Assembly (NCBI RefSeq): GCF_014218725.1
Contig: NZ_JABBJE010000001.1
Span: forward strand, 124,001 to 188,000
Reading direction: 5' to 3'
DNA: 64,000 nucleotides
From: Brevundimonas huaxiensis
Lineage (GTDB): Bacteria > Pseudomonadota > Alphaproteobacteria > Caulobacterales > Caulobacteraceae
How positions within the stretch are numbered: position 1 is the first letter of the stretch; each line of letters begins with the position of its first letter. Made by a program: the position numbers and the translations under genes. Below, piece after piece: positions 51,487 through 60,667 of the stretch. A model generated the notes under the pieces. The model did no database searches and was not told where the DNA came from. It was given only the letters and a program-made list of their open reading frames with translations.

Positions 51487-52134
51487 TCAGTGATGCTGCT
51501 GGGCGCGAACAAGCAGGGCGCGGGCCTCAGCCTTGCGACCACGGTCGGCTACGGCCCGGCCGGGACGGGCAGGGGCGTCGATGGCCTTTTGCAGATAACG
51601 GGCGGCGCCGTTCCAGTCGTGTTCGCGCACCAGCAGATCGCCCATGAAGAAGTTGGCGTCGACGTCGTTGGGCGCCATGGCCAGACCGCGCTGGAGGTAG
51701 TCGCGGGCGCGCTGGCGGTTGCCGAAACCGATCGGGGCGCCCGGCACCTGGGCGTAGAGCGAACCGAGGCTGACATAGACCGAGCCGTTCAGCGCGCGCG
51801 GGTTGATCCGCTCGGCCTGTTCCAGTTCGGTGCGCGCCTCACGCACGAGGCCCAGGGCGCCGATGCCGCCCTTCAATCCCGCTTCCGAAGCGGTGATGAT
51901 GGCGTCCCAGACCAGAGGTTCGGCGCGGTTGGGGCATTGGGCCACGACGGCGTCGGCCTGGGTGTTCAACCGCGCCATTTCCGCCATTCGGACGCCTTGC
52001 GGGACCTCGAAATTTACATGGTCCCATGACTGCTGGAGCCCGCGCGCGCGGTCGTCGCAGGCGTCGGCGTGGGCGACGGAGGCGACCGTCAGGGGGGCGG
52101 CCATCAGGGCCAGGGCGAACAGGGCGGTCTTCAT
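51487..52134 (-). CDS. TPR-containing periplasmic protein
   Basis: A 215-residue protein with a signal peptide (ALALMAAPLTVASVAHA) and TPR-like helices (AREGL-type: RARDYLQRGLAMAPNDVDANFFMGDLLVREHDWNGAARYLQKAID). Two cysteines near the N-terminus may pair. Related proteins serve as scaffolds. It lies downstream of the SDR/hemolysin cluster on the same strand, 27 bases away, and may belong to that unit. Confidence 0.78.
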   Translation of the reverse strand: MKTALFALALMAAPLTVASVAHADACDDRARGLQQSWDHVNFEVPQGVRMAEMARLNTQADAVVAQCPNRAEPLVWDAIITASEAGLKGGIGALGLVREARTELEQAERINPRALNGSVYVSLGSLYAQVPGAPIGFGNRQRARDYLQRGLAMAPNDVDANFFMGDLLVREHDWNGAARYLQKAIDAPARPGRAVADRGRKAEARALLVRAQQHH

Positions 52135-52161
52135 GGCGTGTCTCTCCTTTTGTTCTGTGGT

Positions 52162-52914
52162 TCAGCCGGCGAACAGGGCGCGGGCCTTCAGGTCGTTGGA
52201 TTTCAAGGCACCGTCGATCAGGCCGGGCGCCAGGGCGTTGAGGCGGACGAACAGGCTTTCGGGGAAGCCGAGATAGACGTCGCGGCGATCTGAGCGGATG
52301 GCGGCGACGATGCGGTCGGCGATCAGGTCCGGATCGTCGACAGCCATGCCGGTCAGGCGCGCATATTCGTCGACCTTGGCGGAGTTGAACGGCGTAGCCA
52401 CTGCGCGGGGCGCAACATAGGTGACGCCGACGCCTGTTCCGGCCAGCTCGCGGCGCAGCGATTGGCTGAGCGCCCGCATCCCGGCCTTGGCGCTGGAATA
52501 GCTGGCGAAGTGGGCGAAGTTGATCGAGCCGAAAATGGAGCCTACGTTGGCGATCTGGCCGTGCTTGCGGGCCTTCATGCCGGGCAGGACGGCCTGGGCC
52601 AGACGCGCCGGCGCGACCAGATTGACCATATAGGTCGCCAGCAGATGCTCGGGCGTCTGCTGCTCCAGCGGGCCGAAATGCTGGATGCCGGCGATATTGA
52701 TCAGAATGTCCCAGGCGCGGCCGCCGGCCTGTTCGGCGACGCTGTCGAGGCCCTGCGGAGTGGACAGGTCGCCCACCAGGGTGTGATGGCCCGCCACCGG
52801 CGCGCGGGCGACGATCGTGACCCGACCGCCCTCGCGCTCGATCCGCTCGACCACACGACGTCCCAAGGCCCCGGAGCCGCCGGTGATCAGGATGTTGCGA
52901 TCCTCAAACTGCAT
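52162..52914 (-). CDS. SDR family oxidoreductase
   Basis: A 250-residue short-chain dehydrogenase with the cofactor loop ITGGSGALGRRVVER (TGGxGxxG), NIAGIQ (NAG), the catalytic Ser in NVGSIFGS, and the Tyr-x-x-x-Lys in YSSAKAG. Its start lies inside the end of the upstream iron-enzyme gene (11-base overlap), which shows tight coupling. It is the last gene of the hemolysin/ligase/oxidase cluster. Confidence 0.92.
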   Translation of the reverse strand: MQFEDRNILITGGSGALGRRVVERIEREGGRVTIVARAPVAGHHTLVGDLSTPQGLDSVAEQAGGRAWDILINIAGIQHFGPLEQQTPEHLLATYMVNLVAPARLAQAVLPGMKARKHGQIANVGSIFGSINFAHFASYSSAKAGMRALSQSLRRELAGTGVGVTYVAPRAVATPFNSAKVDEYARLTGMAVDDPDLIADRIVAAIRSDRRDVYLGFPESLFVRLNALAPGLIDGALKSNDLKARALFAG

Positions 52915-53581
52915 CGGCCGTCTCCCGCGCTGCGATGTGGGGGATGGAGGCAAAGACTCCACCGAACAGCCCGAACATCACCTTGGCCATGTGGACGATG
53001 GCGGCGCGGTCGTCGGCGTCCGACACTCCGTCCAGCAGTTGCTTGAGGAAAAGGATGTGATCCTGGTCCAGAGCTCCGTGGGAAATCAGATAGGTGAAGG
53101 CGGCGGGCGGCAGGCCGAGGCTCTGTTGCACGGCCTCGGCGCCGACGCTGGCCAGCTGGATGCTGGTGCCTTCCAGCACATAGACCATGCCGAAAAAGGC
53201 CATCGGGTTGATGCGCTGGATGGTGTCATAGGCATAGGCCACCATCAGTTCGGTCGCGACGTTCGGGCCGTGCTGCACGGTCTGATCGGGGTCGCCGCCG
53301 GCGGCGCGGATGTCGTTCAGGATCCACTGCTCGTGGCCGGTTTCCTCGGCGATGTAGTCGTCGAGCGCGGCCTTGAAGACGGCGTGGTCATCGTCCAGCC
53401 GCGCCCGGGCGGCCTGCATCAACGGCACGGTGTGGCGGACGTGGTGATAGGCCTGGGCCAGATAGGCGACGTAGGTTTCGCGGCTGATGCGGCCGGCCAG
53501 ACCGTCGCTGATCTGGGGGATGGCGGCGAAGGCGGCCCGCTCGGTTGCGGTCGCGGCGACCAGGGTTTCAAAAAACGACAT
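52904..53581 (-). CDS. Iron-containing redox enzyme (heme-oxygenase-like fold)
   Basis: A 225-residue all-helical protein with YLAQAYHHVRHTVPLM, EETGHEQWILNDI and GALDQDHILFLKQL; these His/Glu/Asp residues fit the metal-binding pattern of the heme-oxygenase-like diiron oxidases/TenA-like group. Such enzymes (for example UndA) act on fatty acids or amino-acid derivatives in small-molecule pathways. Neighbours are an AMP-dependent ligase and an SDR, consistent with a biosynthetic role. Thiaminase function is less likely. Confidence 0.85.
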   Translation of the reverse strand: MSFFETLVAATATERAAFAAIPQISDGLAGRISRETYVAYLAQAYHHVRHTVPLMQAARARLDDDHAVFKAALDDYIAEETGHEQWILNDIRAAGGDPDQTVQHGPNVATELMVAYAYDTIQRINPMAFFGMVYVLEGTSIQLASVGAEAVQQSLGLPPAAFTYLISHGALDQDHILFLKQLLDGVSDADDRAAIVHMAKVMFGLFGGVFASIPHIAARETADAV

Positions 53582-53589
53582 GCGAACTC

Positions 53590-55014
53590 TCAGGCGGCTT
53601 GCGAGGGGGAGGGGGCGTAGGTCCGCAGCAGGGTTTCGCGACGCGGACGACCGTTGGCCGTGACCTGACCGGCGGCGGGATCGAAAGGCGGCACCAGACG
53701 CCAGTCGCCGATGCGGGCGTAGTCGGGCAGGCGGGCGTTGGCGCGCCCGACGGCGGCTTCGACCTGGGCCGGTTCGGCGCCGGGCATCGCCACGATCAGG
53801 GCCGACAACGCCGCCTGCGCCTCGCCCATCACCATGGCCTGCAGGATCTGGGGCTCGGCCAAAAGCTCGCTCTCGACCCATTCGGGCGCGACGTTGCGCC
53901 CGAAGGCGGTGATCAGGGTGTTGGCCTTGCGGCCTTCGATGCTGAGCCGTCCATCGGCGTCGAAGCGGCCGATGTCGCCTGTATGCAGACGCTCCGGCGC
54001 GGGCGCCTGGCCGACATAGCCGAGGAAGGGATGGGGCGAGACCAGGATTTCGCCGTCGTCGGCCAGATGGACCGCAAGGTGAGGCAGAGGCCGGCCGACC
54101 GTGCCGGGGCGGGCGTCGTCCGGACTGTTGAGCGCCACGACAGAAGCGCATTCGCTGAGGCCATAGCCCTCGACCACGGGCAGCCCGGCGTTGGCGGCGG
54201 CCTCTAGCAGCGCCGGGGACACCCGGGCGCCGCCGACCGCGATCATCTCCAGCCGATGATCCAGCCACATGGCGCCCTGGGCGGCGATCAGGCCGCGCAG
54301 CAGTTCGGGAACCAGGATCAGGGTCGTGGCGCCGGTCTGGACAATGGTGGTCAGCAGGCGCGCAAAGTCGGGGCGGAAGGCCTGGCCCATCCCGGCCTCG
54401 GCCAGACTGGCGGCGTGATAGCGGCCGCCGGCCAGAAGCGTCGCATAGAGGCCGGCGACATTTTCCAGCAGCACCGCCAGCGGCAGCACCGGCAGATGCA
54501 GCCCGGCGCGGTCCCGGCCCAGGACCTGAACCAGAGAGGCGGCGACTGCCTCCATCTGATCCTGCGACAGGCAGACGCCCTTGGGCGCGCCGGTCGAGCC
54601 GGAGGTGTAGGTGATCTTGGCCGTGCCGGGATGCAGATCGCGCACCGGCAGCCCCGTCGGCGTCAGCCGGATCGGCGCGCCGCCCGCCGTCAGCTCGCCC
54701 GGAGCGCCCGGCGTGATCAGCAGCCCCGCGCCGGCGTCGGCCAGGGCATGATCGCGTTGAGCGGCCGTGAAGAAGGGCGGGATCGGCACGCTCGGTCGCT
54801 GGGCGAGGATTAGCGCCAGATCGACGACGACCCAGGCCGGCCCGTTGTCGAGCAGGACTCCGACCGGAGATCGGTCGTCGGCCAGGGCGGTCGCCAGCTG
54901 ACCGACCTGCGCCAGCAGTTCGGCCGCGGTCAGCGAACCTTCGGCCCACTGGATCACCACATCATCGGGCGTGGAGCGGGCGCGACGCGACAGGGCGTCC
55001 AGAACAGCGCTCAT
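53590..55014 (-). CDS. AMP-dependent acyl ligase
   Basis: A 474-residue ANL-superfamily enzyme with the P-loop-like ITYTSGSTGAPKGVCLS, VEGYGLSECASVVALN and the adenylation hinge LHTGDIGRFDADGRLSIEGRKAN split here; the Lys-containing C-terminal NGRPRRE replaces the common NGKxxR. It would activate a carboxylic acid as an acyl-AMP. It is somewhat shorter than typical acyl-CoA ligases. The ATG overlaps the stop of the hemolysin-family gene as ATGA. Confidence 0.88.
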   Translation of the reverse strand: MSAVLDALSRRARSTPDDVVIQWAEGSLTAAELLAQVGQLATALADDRSPVGVLLDNGPAWVVVDLALILAQRPSVPIPPFFTAAQRDHALADAGAGLLITPGAPGELTAGGAPIRLTPTGLPVRDLHPGTAKITYTSGSTGAPKGVCLSQDQMEAVAASLVQVLGRDRAGLHLPVLPLAVLLENVAGLYATLLAGGRYHAASLAEAGMGQAFRPDFARLLTTIVQTGATTLILVPELLRGLIAAQGAMWLDHRLEMIAVGGARVSPALLEAAANAGLPVVEGYGLSECASVVALNSPDDARPGTVGRPLPHLAVHLADDGEILVSPHPFLGYVGQAPAPERLHTGDIGRFDADGRLSIEGRKANTLITAFGRNVAPEWVESELLAEPQILQAMVMGEAQAALSALIVAMPGAEPAQVEAAVGRANARLPDYARIGDWRLVPPFDPAAGQVTANGRPRRETLLRTYAPSPSQAA

Positions 55015-55697
55015 GAGCGATCCTCGTAGTGCAGGCGCGTGCGGACGGCCCGTCCGACCGGCGCCGTTTCAGAGAAGTGATCCAGCGGCGCGGTCGCCGC
55101 GTCGATGGAGCCGGCCAGCACCACCGGATCGGTCTGATAGTAGGCGCCCCAGCTGCCGCCGCCGTCGTCCAGGCGGCGCGGATCGGCGCGCGCGAGTTGA
55201 AGCGCGCCCAGACCGGCCTTGTGGAAGATGCGGCGCAGTTCGTCGGTCGCGGTCGCGACGGCGAATCTCAGACCTTCGGACTGCAGATGATGGGCCATGG
55301 CGGCGAACAGGAAGACGGTCGCGCCCTGTCCGCTGGAGGCCAGGCTGCCGATCTCGACCACCTGCGCACGGTCGATGACAGCGCCGATGGCTTGGCTCAG
55401 GACGGTTTCGACGGAGCCGTCCAGATATTGCTCCAAATACAGAGGCGCTTCGGCGGCGTGTCGGAAGCCGACGGCGGCGTAGATGACGCCAGCCTCGTCC
55501 TGAACGCTCATCAGGGTCGGGAAATGGGCCTGGATCTGGCCGCCATAGGCCTCGGCATAGGCCGCCTCGATGAACTGCTCCACGCGGCGACGTTCGCCTC
55601 GGCACGGATCGTCGAACCGGATGATGCGCGACGACAGCGTGCGGCGGGCGCGCGGCCGAACCGGATCGGCGTCTTCGGGCAGGCGGAGTGGAAACAT
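55011..55697 (-). CDS. Thermostable hemolysin-family protein
   Basis: A 228-residue protein matching the thermostable hemolysin family (RRVEQFIEAAYAEAYGGQI, HFPTLMSVQDEAGVIYAAVG, LYLEQYLDGSVETVLS, VVEIGSLASS). The fold is related to N-acyl/GNAT transferases, so the historical name may mislead: here it probably acts as an acyltransferase in the pathway with the downstream ligase, iron oxidase and SDR. The ATG at 55697 is used; a longer frame upstream has no family similarity. Confidence 0.82.
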   Translation of the reverse strand: MFPLRLPEDADPVRPRARRTLSSRIIRFDDPCRGERRRVEQFIEAAYAEAYGGQIQAHFPTLMSVQDEAGVIYAAVGFRHAAEAPLYLEQYLDGSVETVLSQAIGAVIDRAQVVEIGSLASSGQGATVFLFAAMAHHLQSEGLRFAVATATDELRRIFHKAGLGALQLARADPRRLDDGGGSWGAYYQTDPVVLAGSIDAATAPLDHFSETAPVGRAVRTRLHYEDRS

Positions 55698-55818
55698 GCG
55701 GGCCTCGGGCCAGGGGACTTCGGGCCAGAGACGACGCGGTGCGGCGACCCCCACAAAAAAATCTTTCGCCGTCGCAATCGCGGTTGCCGCAAAGGGCGCA
55801 GCAACCCACGATGGGGTG

Positions 55819-56382
55819 GTGAACGCCCCTTCCGGTCCCCCTCAGCACGACCCGAGCCGACCGGCGCGGCAAGCCCTGGCGGACGCGTGGCTGGACAGCC
55901 GCCCGGCCTTGGTGCGCTTTCTGACGGCGCGCACGGGATCGTCGGCTGCGGCCGAAGATCTGGCGCAGGATGTCTGGGTGCGGCTGCAATCTGTGACCGA
56001 GGAGGCCGCCGCCGAGGTCCGCCATCCGCAGGCCTTCCTCTATCGGATCGCCGCAAATCTGGCCCTGGATGCGTCCAAGGCCCAGCGTCGTGCAGGCGCG
56101 CGCGATCTGGAATGGCGGCGCGCTTCCGCTATCGATGATGCGGCCGAGGCCCAGGATGCGCCGTCGGCAGAGGACGCCGTCTGGGCCAAGCTGAAACTGG
56201 AAAAGGTGGTCGCCGCGATGGACCGGATGCCGCCCAAGGCCGCAGAGGCCTTTCGTCTGCACAAGATGGCCGGGCTCAGCCAGGCCGAGGTCGCCGAACG
56301 GATGGGCGTCTCGCGCAGCGCGGTCGAAAAATACGTTTCCGCCTCGCTGAAGGAACTGCTGCTGCGGGTGGGTTGGCCATGA
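55819..56382 (+). CDS. FecI-type ECF sigma factor
   Basis: A 187-residue sigma-70 family ECF factor: region 2 (ALVRFLTARTGSSAAAEDLAQDVWVRL, FLYRIAANLALD) and region 4 (MPPKAAEAFRLHKMAGLSQ, VAERMGVSRSAVEKYV). The start is a GTG (55816 or 55819); upstream frame sequence lies in the divergent control region. The next genes are FecR and an STN-type TonB receptor, the classical cell-surface signalling trio for iron-chelate uptake. Confidence 0.9.
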   Translation: MNAPSGPPQHDPSRPARQALADAWLDSRPALVRFLTARTGSSAAAEDLAQDVWVRLQSVTEEAAAEVRHPQAFLYRIAANLALDASKAQRRAGARDLEWRRASAIDDAAEAQDAPSAEDAVWAKLKLEKVVAAMDRMPPKAAEAFRLHKMAGLSQAEVAERMGVSRSAVEKYVSASLKELLLRVGWP

Positions 56383-56467
56383 CGACCGGATTTCGCCATT
56401 TTTCATTGAGGATGCGGCGCGACCGCGTCGTCTCTCCCCCAAAGCCCGCTCGGGCCCGGACCGGATC

Positions 56468-57439
56468 ATGACCCAGGACGACGTCATCAAGGACGAGGAG
56501 CTCGCCGCCCAGGCCGCCGCCTGGGTCGTGCGTCTGCGCGCCGATGACGTGACGATTGCGGACATCGACGCGGCGACGGCCTGGCTCGATCGAGACCCGG
56601 CCCATCGGCGCGCCTTCGACGAGGCCGAGGGGCTGTGGACCGCTTCGGACGACCTGTCCGACGTTCAGCCGGCGCCAGTCATCGACCTGTCGGCGCATCG
56701 CGAGCGGCGCAAGGGACCGGGGCGGCGATGGATGGTGGCGGTCCCGGCGATGGCTGCGGCTCTCGCCGCGGCGATCTTCCTGGGTCCGATGCTGCAAACC
56801 GCGCCCACCGTGGTCTACAGCACCGCGCCCGGCGAAACGCGGACGGTGACGCTGGACGACGGATCGCGGCTTCAGATCAACGGCGGCTCGACCCTGTCGG
56901 TGAAGATGGAGCGGGGACGGCGCCTGGTGCATATGGATCAGGCCGAGGCGACCTTCGACGTCGCGCATGACGCCGGCCGACCCTTCCTGATCGATGTCGG
57001 CGAAAGCCAGGTGCGCGTGGTCGGCACGGCGTTCAACATCCGCAGATCCGCCGATGACACCCAGGTGGCGGTGCTGCGGGGCGTCGTCGAGGTCAGCGAC
57101 CTGAAACAGCCCGCGCGGCGGGTGCGTCTGACGGTCGGTCAGTCGGTCCAGCGCGACGACGCCGACGACCGCATGACCGTGGCCCCCGTCGATGTCCGCA
57201 CCGCCGCCGCCTGGACCCAGGGCCGCCGCGCCTATGACGATCGGCCGCTGCGAGAGATCGCCGCCGACCTCAGCCGCGCCTTCGCCACGCCGGTGACCGT
57301 GGCGCCGAATGCGGCGAACCTGCGCTTCTCCGGCACGCTGGTGCTTGATGACGAAGCGGCGGTGATCGGCCGGCTGGAACGGTTCCTGCCGATCAAGGCC
57401 ACTCGCGGGCCGCAAGGGGTTCGTCTAGAACGGCGCTGA
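56468..57439 (+). CDS. FecR-type anti-sigma/regulatory protein
   Basis: A 323-residue inner-membrane protein: N-terminal cytoplasmic domain with AAAWVVRLRADDVT and WLDRDPAHRRAFDEAEGLW (anti-sigma part), a membrane helix (WMVAVPAMAAALAAAIFLGP), and the periplasmic FecR domain (GETRTVTLDDGSRLQINGGS, RPFLIDVGESQVRVVGTAFN). It senses the liganded receptor through the STN domain and controls the ECF factor just upstream. Confidence 0.94.
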   Translation: MTQDDVIKDEELAAQAAAWVVRLRADDVTIADIDAATAWLDRDPAHRRAFDEAEGLWTASDDLSDVQPAPVIDLSAHRERRKGPGRRWMVAVPAMAAALAAAIFLGPMLQTAPTVVYSTAPGETRTVTLDDGSRLQINGGSTLSVKMERGRRLVHMDQAEATFDVAHDAGRPFLIDVGESQVRVVGTAFNIRRSADDTQVAVLRGVVEVSDLKQPARRVRLTVGQSVQRDDADDRMTVAPVDVRTAAAWTQGRRAYDDRPLREIAADLSRAFATPVTVAPNAANLRFSGTLVLDDEAAVIGRLERFLPIKATRGPQGVRLERR

Positions 57440-57460
57440 ACCTGCTTCGGACGTCGCCTT

Positions 57461-59836
57461 TTGGTACGAGCCTTCCTCTGCGCCCTGGTCGTCGTTTGCG
57501 GTGTGACCACGCCGTCGATCGGCATGGCCCAAGGGCGATCCTCGCTTCAGGTGTCGGTTTCGCCTCAGCCGTTGCGGACCGCCGTCCTCGACTTCGGTCT
57601 GCAGGCGGGCGTCAGCATCGACGCCGCCGGAGCCGAGCGATGCGGCCCCACGCGCGGGGTGAGGGGCCGACTTTCCGTCGATGCGGCCTTGTCCAGATTG
57701 ATGCTGGGCACACACTGCGTCGCGACCCGCGTCGGCGACGGCGCCTACAGGATCGTGCTGGTCGCCGCTGCGCCGCCTGCCGTGGCGCGGACGATCTCGG
57801 CGCCGCCCGCGCCCGTGACCCCGACGACGCTGGATGAAGTCGTGGTGACGGCGTCACGCACGGACAATCTGCTGCTGTCGCGCGCCCCCTACGGCCTGTC
57901 GTCGCTGGATGGGGTGACGCTGGAACGGGCCGGGGTCAGCGACCTTGACGGCGTCGCCGCGCGCGTGTCGGGCCTGACGGTCACCAATCTGGGGCCGGGG
58001 CGCGACAAGCTCTTCCTTCGAGGCCTGGCGGACGGACCCGTCGCAGGACAGGCGCAAAGCCTGATCGGGCTCTATCTCGACGATGTGCGCCTGACCTACG
58101 ACGCGCCCGACCCGGCGTTGCGTCTGGCCGACATCGAACGGGTCGAGGTCCTGCGTGGGCCGCAGGGGGCGCTGTACGGCGCCGGTTCGATGGGCGGCGT
58201 CGTCCAGATGGTCAGCCGCGCGCCGGACCTGGACGGCGTCTATGGACGCCTGACGGCAGAGGGGGCGCTGACGGCCGGCGGCGCGCCGGGCGACGCCGTA
58301 GAGCTGATGATCAACGCCCCGATCCTGCGTGATCGCCTGGCGGTCCGGGTCGTGGGCTATGACGAGACGGTCGGGGGCTACGTCGATGATCAGGCCCTCG
58401 GACTGAGCAATACCGGCGGCATGCATCGGCAGGGGCTTAGGGCGGCGGCGCTGCTGCGTCTGACCCCCGGCTGGACCTTGAAGACGGGATTCCTCGCCCA
58501 GACCATCGACGTCGATGACAGCCAGTACGCCAACCTGGGCGCCGACCAACCCTATGCGCGTCGTCGCAGCCTGACGGAGTCCAGCCGAAACGATTTCGAC
58601 GGCGTCTGGGCCTCGGTGGACGGGGATCTGGGCTGGGCGCGGCTGCGGGCCTCGTCCAGCGTTCAGTCGCACGGCCTCGATGCGCGCTACGATGCGACGC
58701 CTGCGGCCCGATTGTTCGGGCTTACGGGAACAGCGGCGCTGGACCAGGCCGACGACCTGTCGGCTGCGGTGCATGAGGTGCGGTTGAACGGCGACTTCGG
58801 CGCGCGACTGAAGTGGAGCGCCGGGCTGTTCTTCTCGGAATACACCCACACCCGCACCGTCGCGATCTCGAACGGGCAGGGCGGGCCGGGGGTCTATCGA
58901 CAGCACAGGCGCGACCATGTGGACGAGGCCGCCCTGTTCGGCGACGCCGCCTATGCGCTGACCGACCGCCTGAAGATCACCGCCGGCGCGCGCCTGTTCC
59001 GCATCGGGGTGGAGCATCGCAGCGAAACCGACGGCGATCCGACGGAGGTGTCTGGAGAGGATGCCTTGGTCGATATCACCCCGCGTCTGGTGATCGAATA
59101 TGATCGCGGCCCCTTCGTCTTCTACGCCTTGGCGACCGAGGGTTATCGCGGGCCGGGCTTCAACGCGGGCGCCGTGCCGGGCGGCGATCAGCAGCCCGCG
59201 CGACGTGTGAAGCCGGACGAGATCGTCGCCGGCGAGGCGGGCGCGCGCTTCACCTTGTTCGAAGGGCGACTGCGCGGGCGAAGCGCGGTCTTCGTCGCCG
59301 ATTGGCGCAACATCCAGTCGGACCGCTTCGACGCCCGGGGCCTGCCCTTCACCGCCAATCTGGGAGACGGCCGCAATCGCGGCATCGAGGGCGAGGTCGA
59401 ATGGCGCGACGGCCCGTGGACGCTGGATGCGCACGCCGTCGTCAATGATCCCGAGTTGACCCGACCGGACCCCGGTTTTGCGCTGGGGACCGATACGCGC
59501 CTGCCGGCGGTCGCCGATTTCAGCGTCCAGGCCGGCGTCGTGCATGAGGCGCATCTGGCGCATGCCACGGTGCGTTCCGAGCTTCGCCTGGGCTATGTCG
59601 GCCCGACCGATATCGCCCTGTCGCCGACCTCCACCGGCGCCTCGGCCGGCTATCTGACCAGTTCGCTGGGCGTCGGCGTGGAGATCGATCGCTGGGCGAT
59701 CAGGGCGTCGGTGGACAATCTGTTCAACCGCAGCGACGACACCTTCACCTTCGGCAATCCGTTCTACGCCTCGGGCGACATCAGCACGCCGCAACGACCG
59801 CTCACCGCCCGCCTGGCCCTGACGGCGCGGTTCTGA
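57461..59836 (+). CDS. TonB-dependent receptor with N-terminal STN signalling domain
   Basis: A 791-residue receptor: signal peptide, STN/secretin domain (about 30-100, with QPLRTAVLDFGLQAGVSIDA), TonB box and plug (LDEVVVTASRTDNLL, IERVEVLRGPQGALYGAGS), barrel with typical YGxGP-type GYRGPGFNAGAVPGG, and a terminal aromatic (LALTARF). The start is TTG 57461 giving a signal peptide (LCALVVVCGV). Plug features resemble the FecA/vitamin/iron-complex type. With FecI/FecR it forms a signal-transducing uptake system. The ligand is unknown. Confidence 0.92.
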   Translation: MVRAFLCALVVVCGVTTPSIGMAQGRSSLQVSVSPQPLRTAVLDFGLQAGVSIDAAGAERCGPTRGVRGRLSVDAALSRLMLGTHCVATRVGDGAYRIVLVAAAPPAVARTISAPPAPVTPTTLDEVVVTASRTDNLLLSRAPYGLSSLDGVTLERAGVSDLDGVAARVSGLTVTNLGPGRDKLFLRGLADGPVAGQAQSLIGLYLDDVRLTYDAPDPALRLADIERVEVLRGPQGALYGAGSMGGVVQMVSRAPDLDGVYGRLTAEGALTAGGAPGDAVELMINAPILRDRLAVRVVGYDETVGGYVDDQALGLSNTGGMHRQGLRAAALLRLTPGWTLKTGFLAQTIDVDDSQYANLGADQPYARRRSLTESSRNDFDGVWASVDGDLGWARLRASSSVQSHGLDARYDATPAARLFGLTGTAALDQADDLSAAVHEVRLNGDFGARLKWSAGLFFSEYTHTRTVAISNGQGGPGVYRQHRRDHVDEAALFGDAAYALTDRLKITAGARLFRIGVEHRSETDGDPTEVSGEDALVDITPRLVIEYDRGPFVFYALATEGYRGPGFNAGAVPGGDQQPARRVKPDEIVAGEAGARFTLFEGRLRGRSAVFVADWRNIQSDRFDARGLPFTANLGDGRNRGIEGEVEWRDGPWTLDAHAVVNDPELTRPDPGFALGTDTRLPAVADFSVQAGVVHEAHLAHATVRSELRLGYVGPTDIALSPTSTGASAGYLTSSLGVGVEIDRWAIRASVDNLFNRSDDTFTFGNPFYASGDISTPQRPLTARLALTARF

Positions 59837-60526
59837 TCAGGCGGCGATGTGGAACAGGCGGCCCACGCCTGCGGTGATGGCCATGGCGAGCGCGCCCCAG
59901 AAGACCACGCGCAAAACCGACCGGCCGATCGGCGCGCCGCCTGCGCGCGCGCCTAGGGCGCCTAGCACCGCCAGTCCCAGCAGGGCGGAAACCGCGACCC
60001 AGATCGCCAGCGTGTCCAAGGGCGCAACGGCGGCGACGACCAGAGGCAGGGCGGCTCCGGCCGAGAAGGTGATCGCCGAGGTCACCGCCGCCTGGATCGG
60101 CCGCGCGGTGGTGATCTCCGAAATACCCAGCTCGTCGCGCGCATGGGCGCCCAGCGCGTCATGCGCCATCATCTAGCGCGCCACCTCGGTCGCCAGATCC
60201 GGCGCGACGCCTCGCCCGACATAGATGCCGGCCAGTTCGCGCGTTTCGGCCTCGTGATCGCCGGCCAGTTCGACCGCCTCACGGGCCAGATCGGCCTTTT
60301 CGGTATCGGACTGCGAACTGACTGAGACATATTCGCCCGCCGCCATCGACATGGCGCCCGCCGCCAGTCCCGCCACGCCCGCGATCAATATGCCGCCATG
60401 ACTGGTCGCCGCCGCCGCGACGCCCACCACCAGACTGGCCGTCGACACCAGCCCGTCATTGGCCCCCAACACCGCCGCCCTAAGCCAGCCGATCCGATCG
60501 ACCCGATGGGTTTCGCTGTGGGGCAT
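59837..60526 (-). pseudogene. VIT1/CCC1-type iron/manganese transporter, interrupted by amber codon
   Basis: The frame from ATG 60526 (MPHSETHRVDRIGWLRAAVL, GANDGLVSTASLVVGVAAA) continues as VIT family to DLATEVAR, then has TAG at 60175-60173 and resumes in the same frame as MMAHDALGAHARDELGIS to the C-terminus RLFHIAA. Intact relatives read through without a stop, so a single CAG-to-TAG change (Gln to amber) is the likely cause. Joined length is about 229 residues, normal for VIT1-like proteins. It could be a pseudogene, a read-through case, or a sequencing error. Confidence 0.85.
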
Positions 60527-60667
60527 GCGCCTTCTCCATAATCGCCGCATTGAGCATGGACCGCGCGTTGGCCTGAAGCTAGACGCGGCGGTTGAATTCC
60601 GACGATCCGGGCAACTTCGCGCGCCTTGCGACAACCGCTATGCTGCCGCGATGAGTCGGGCCGCGTC

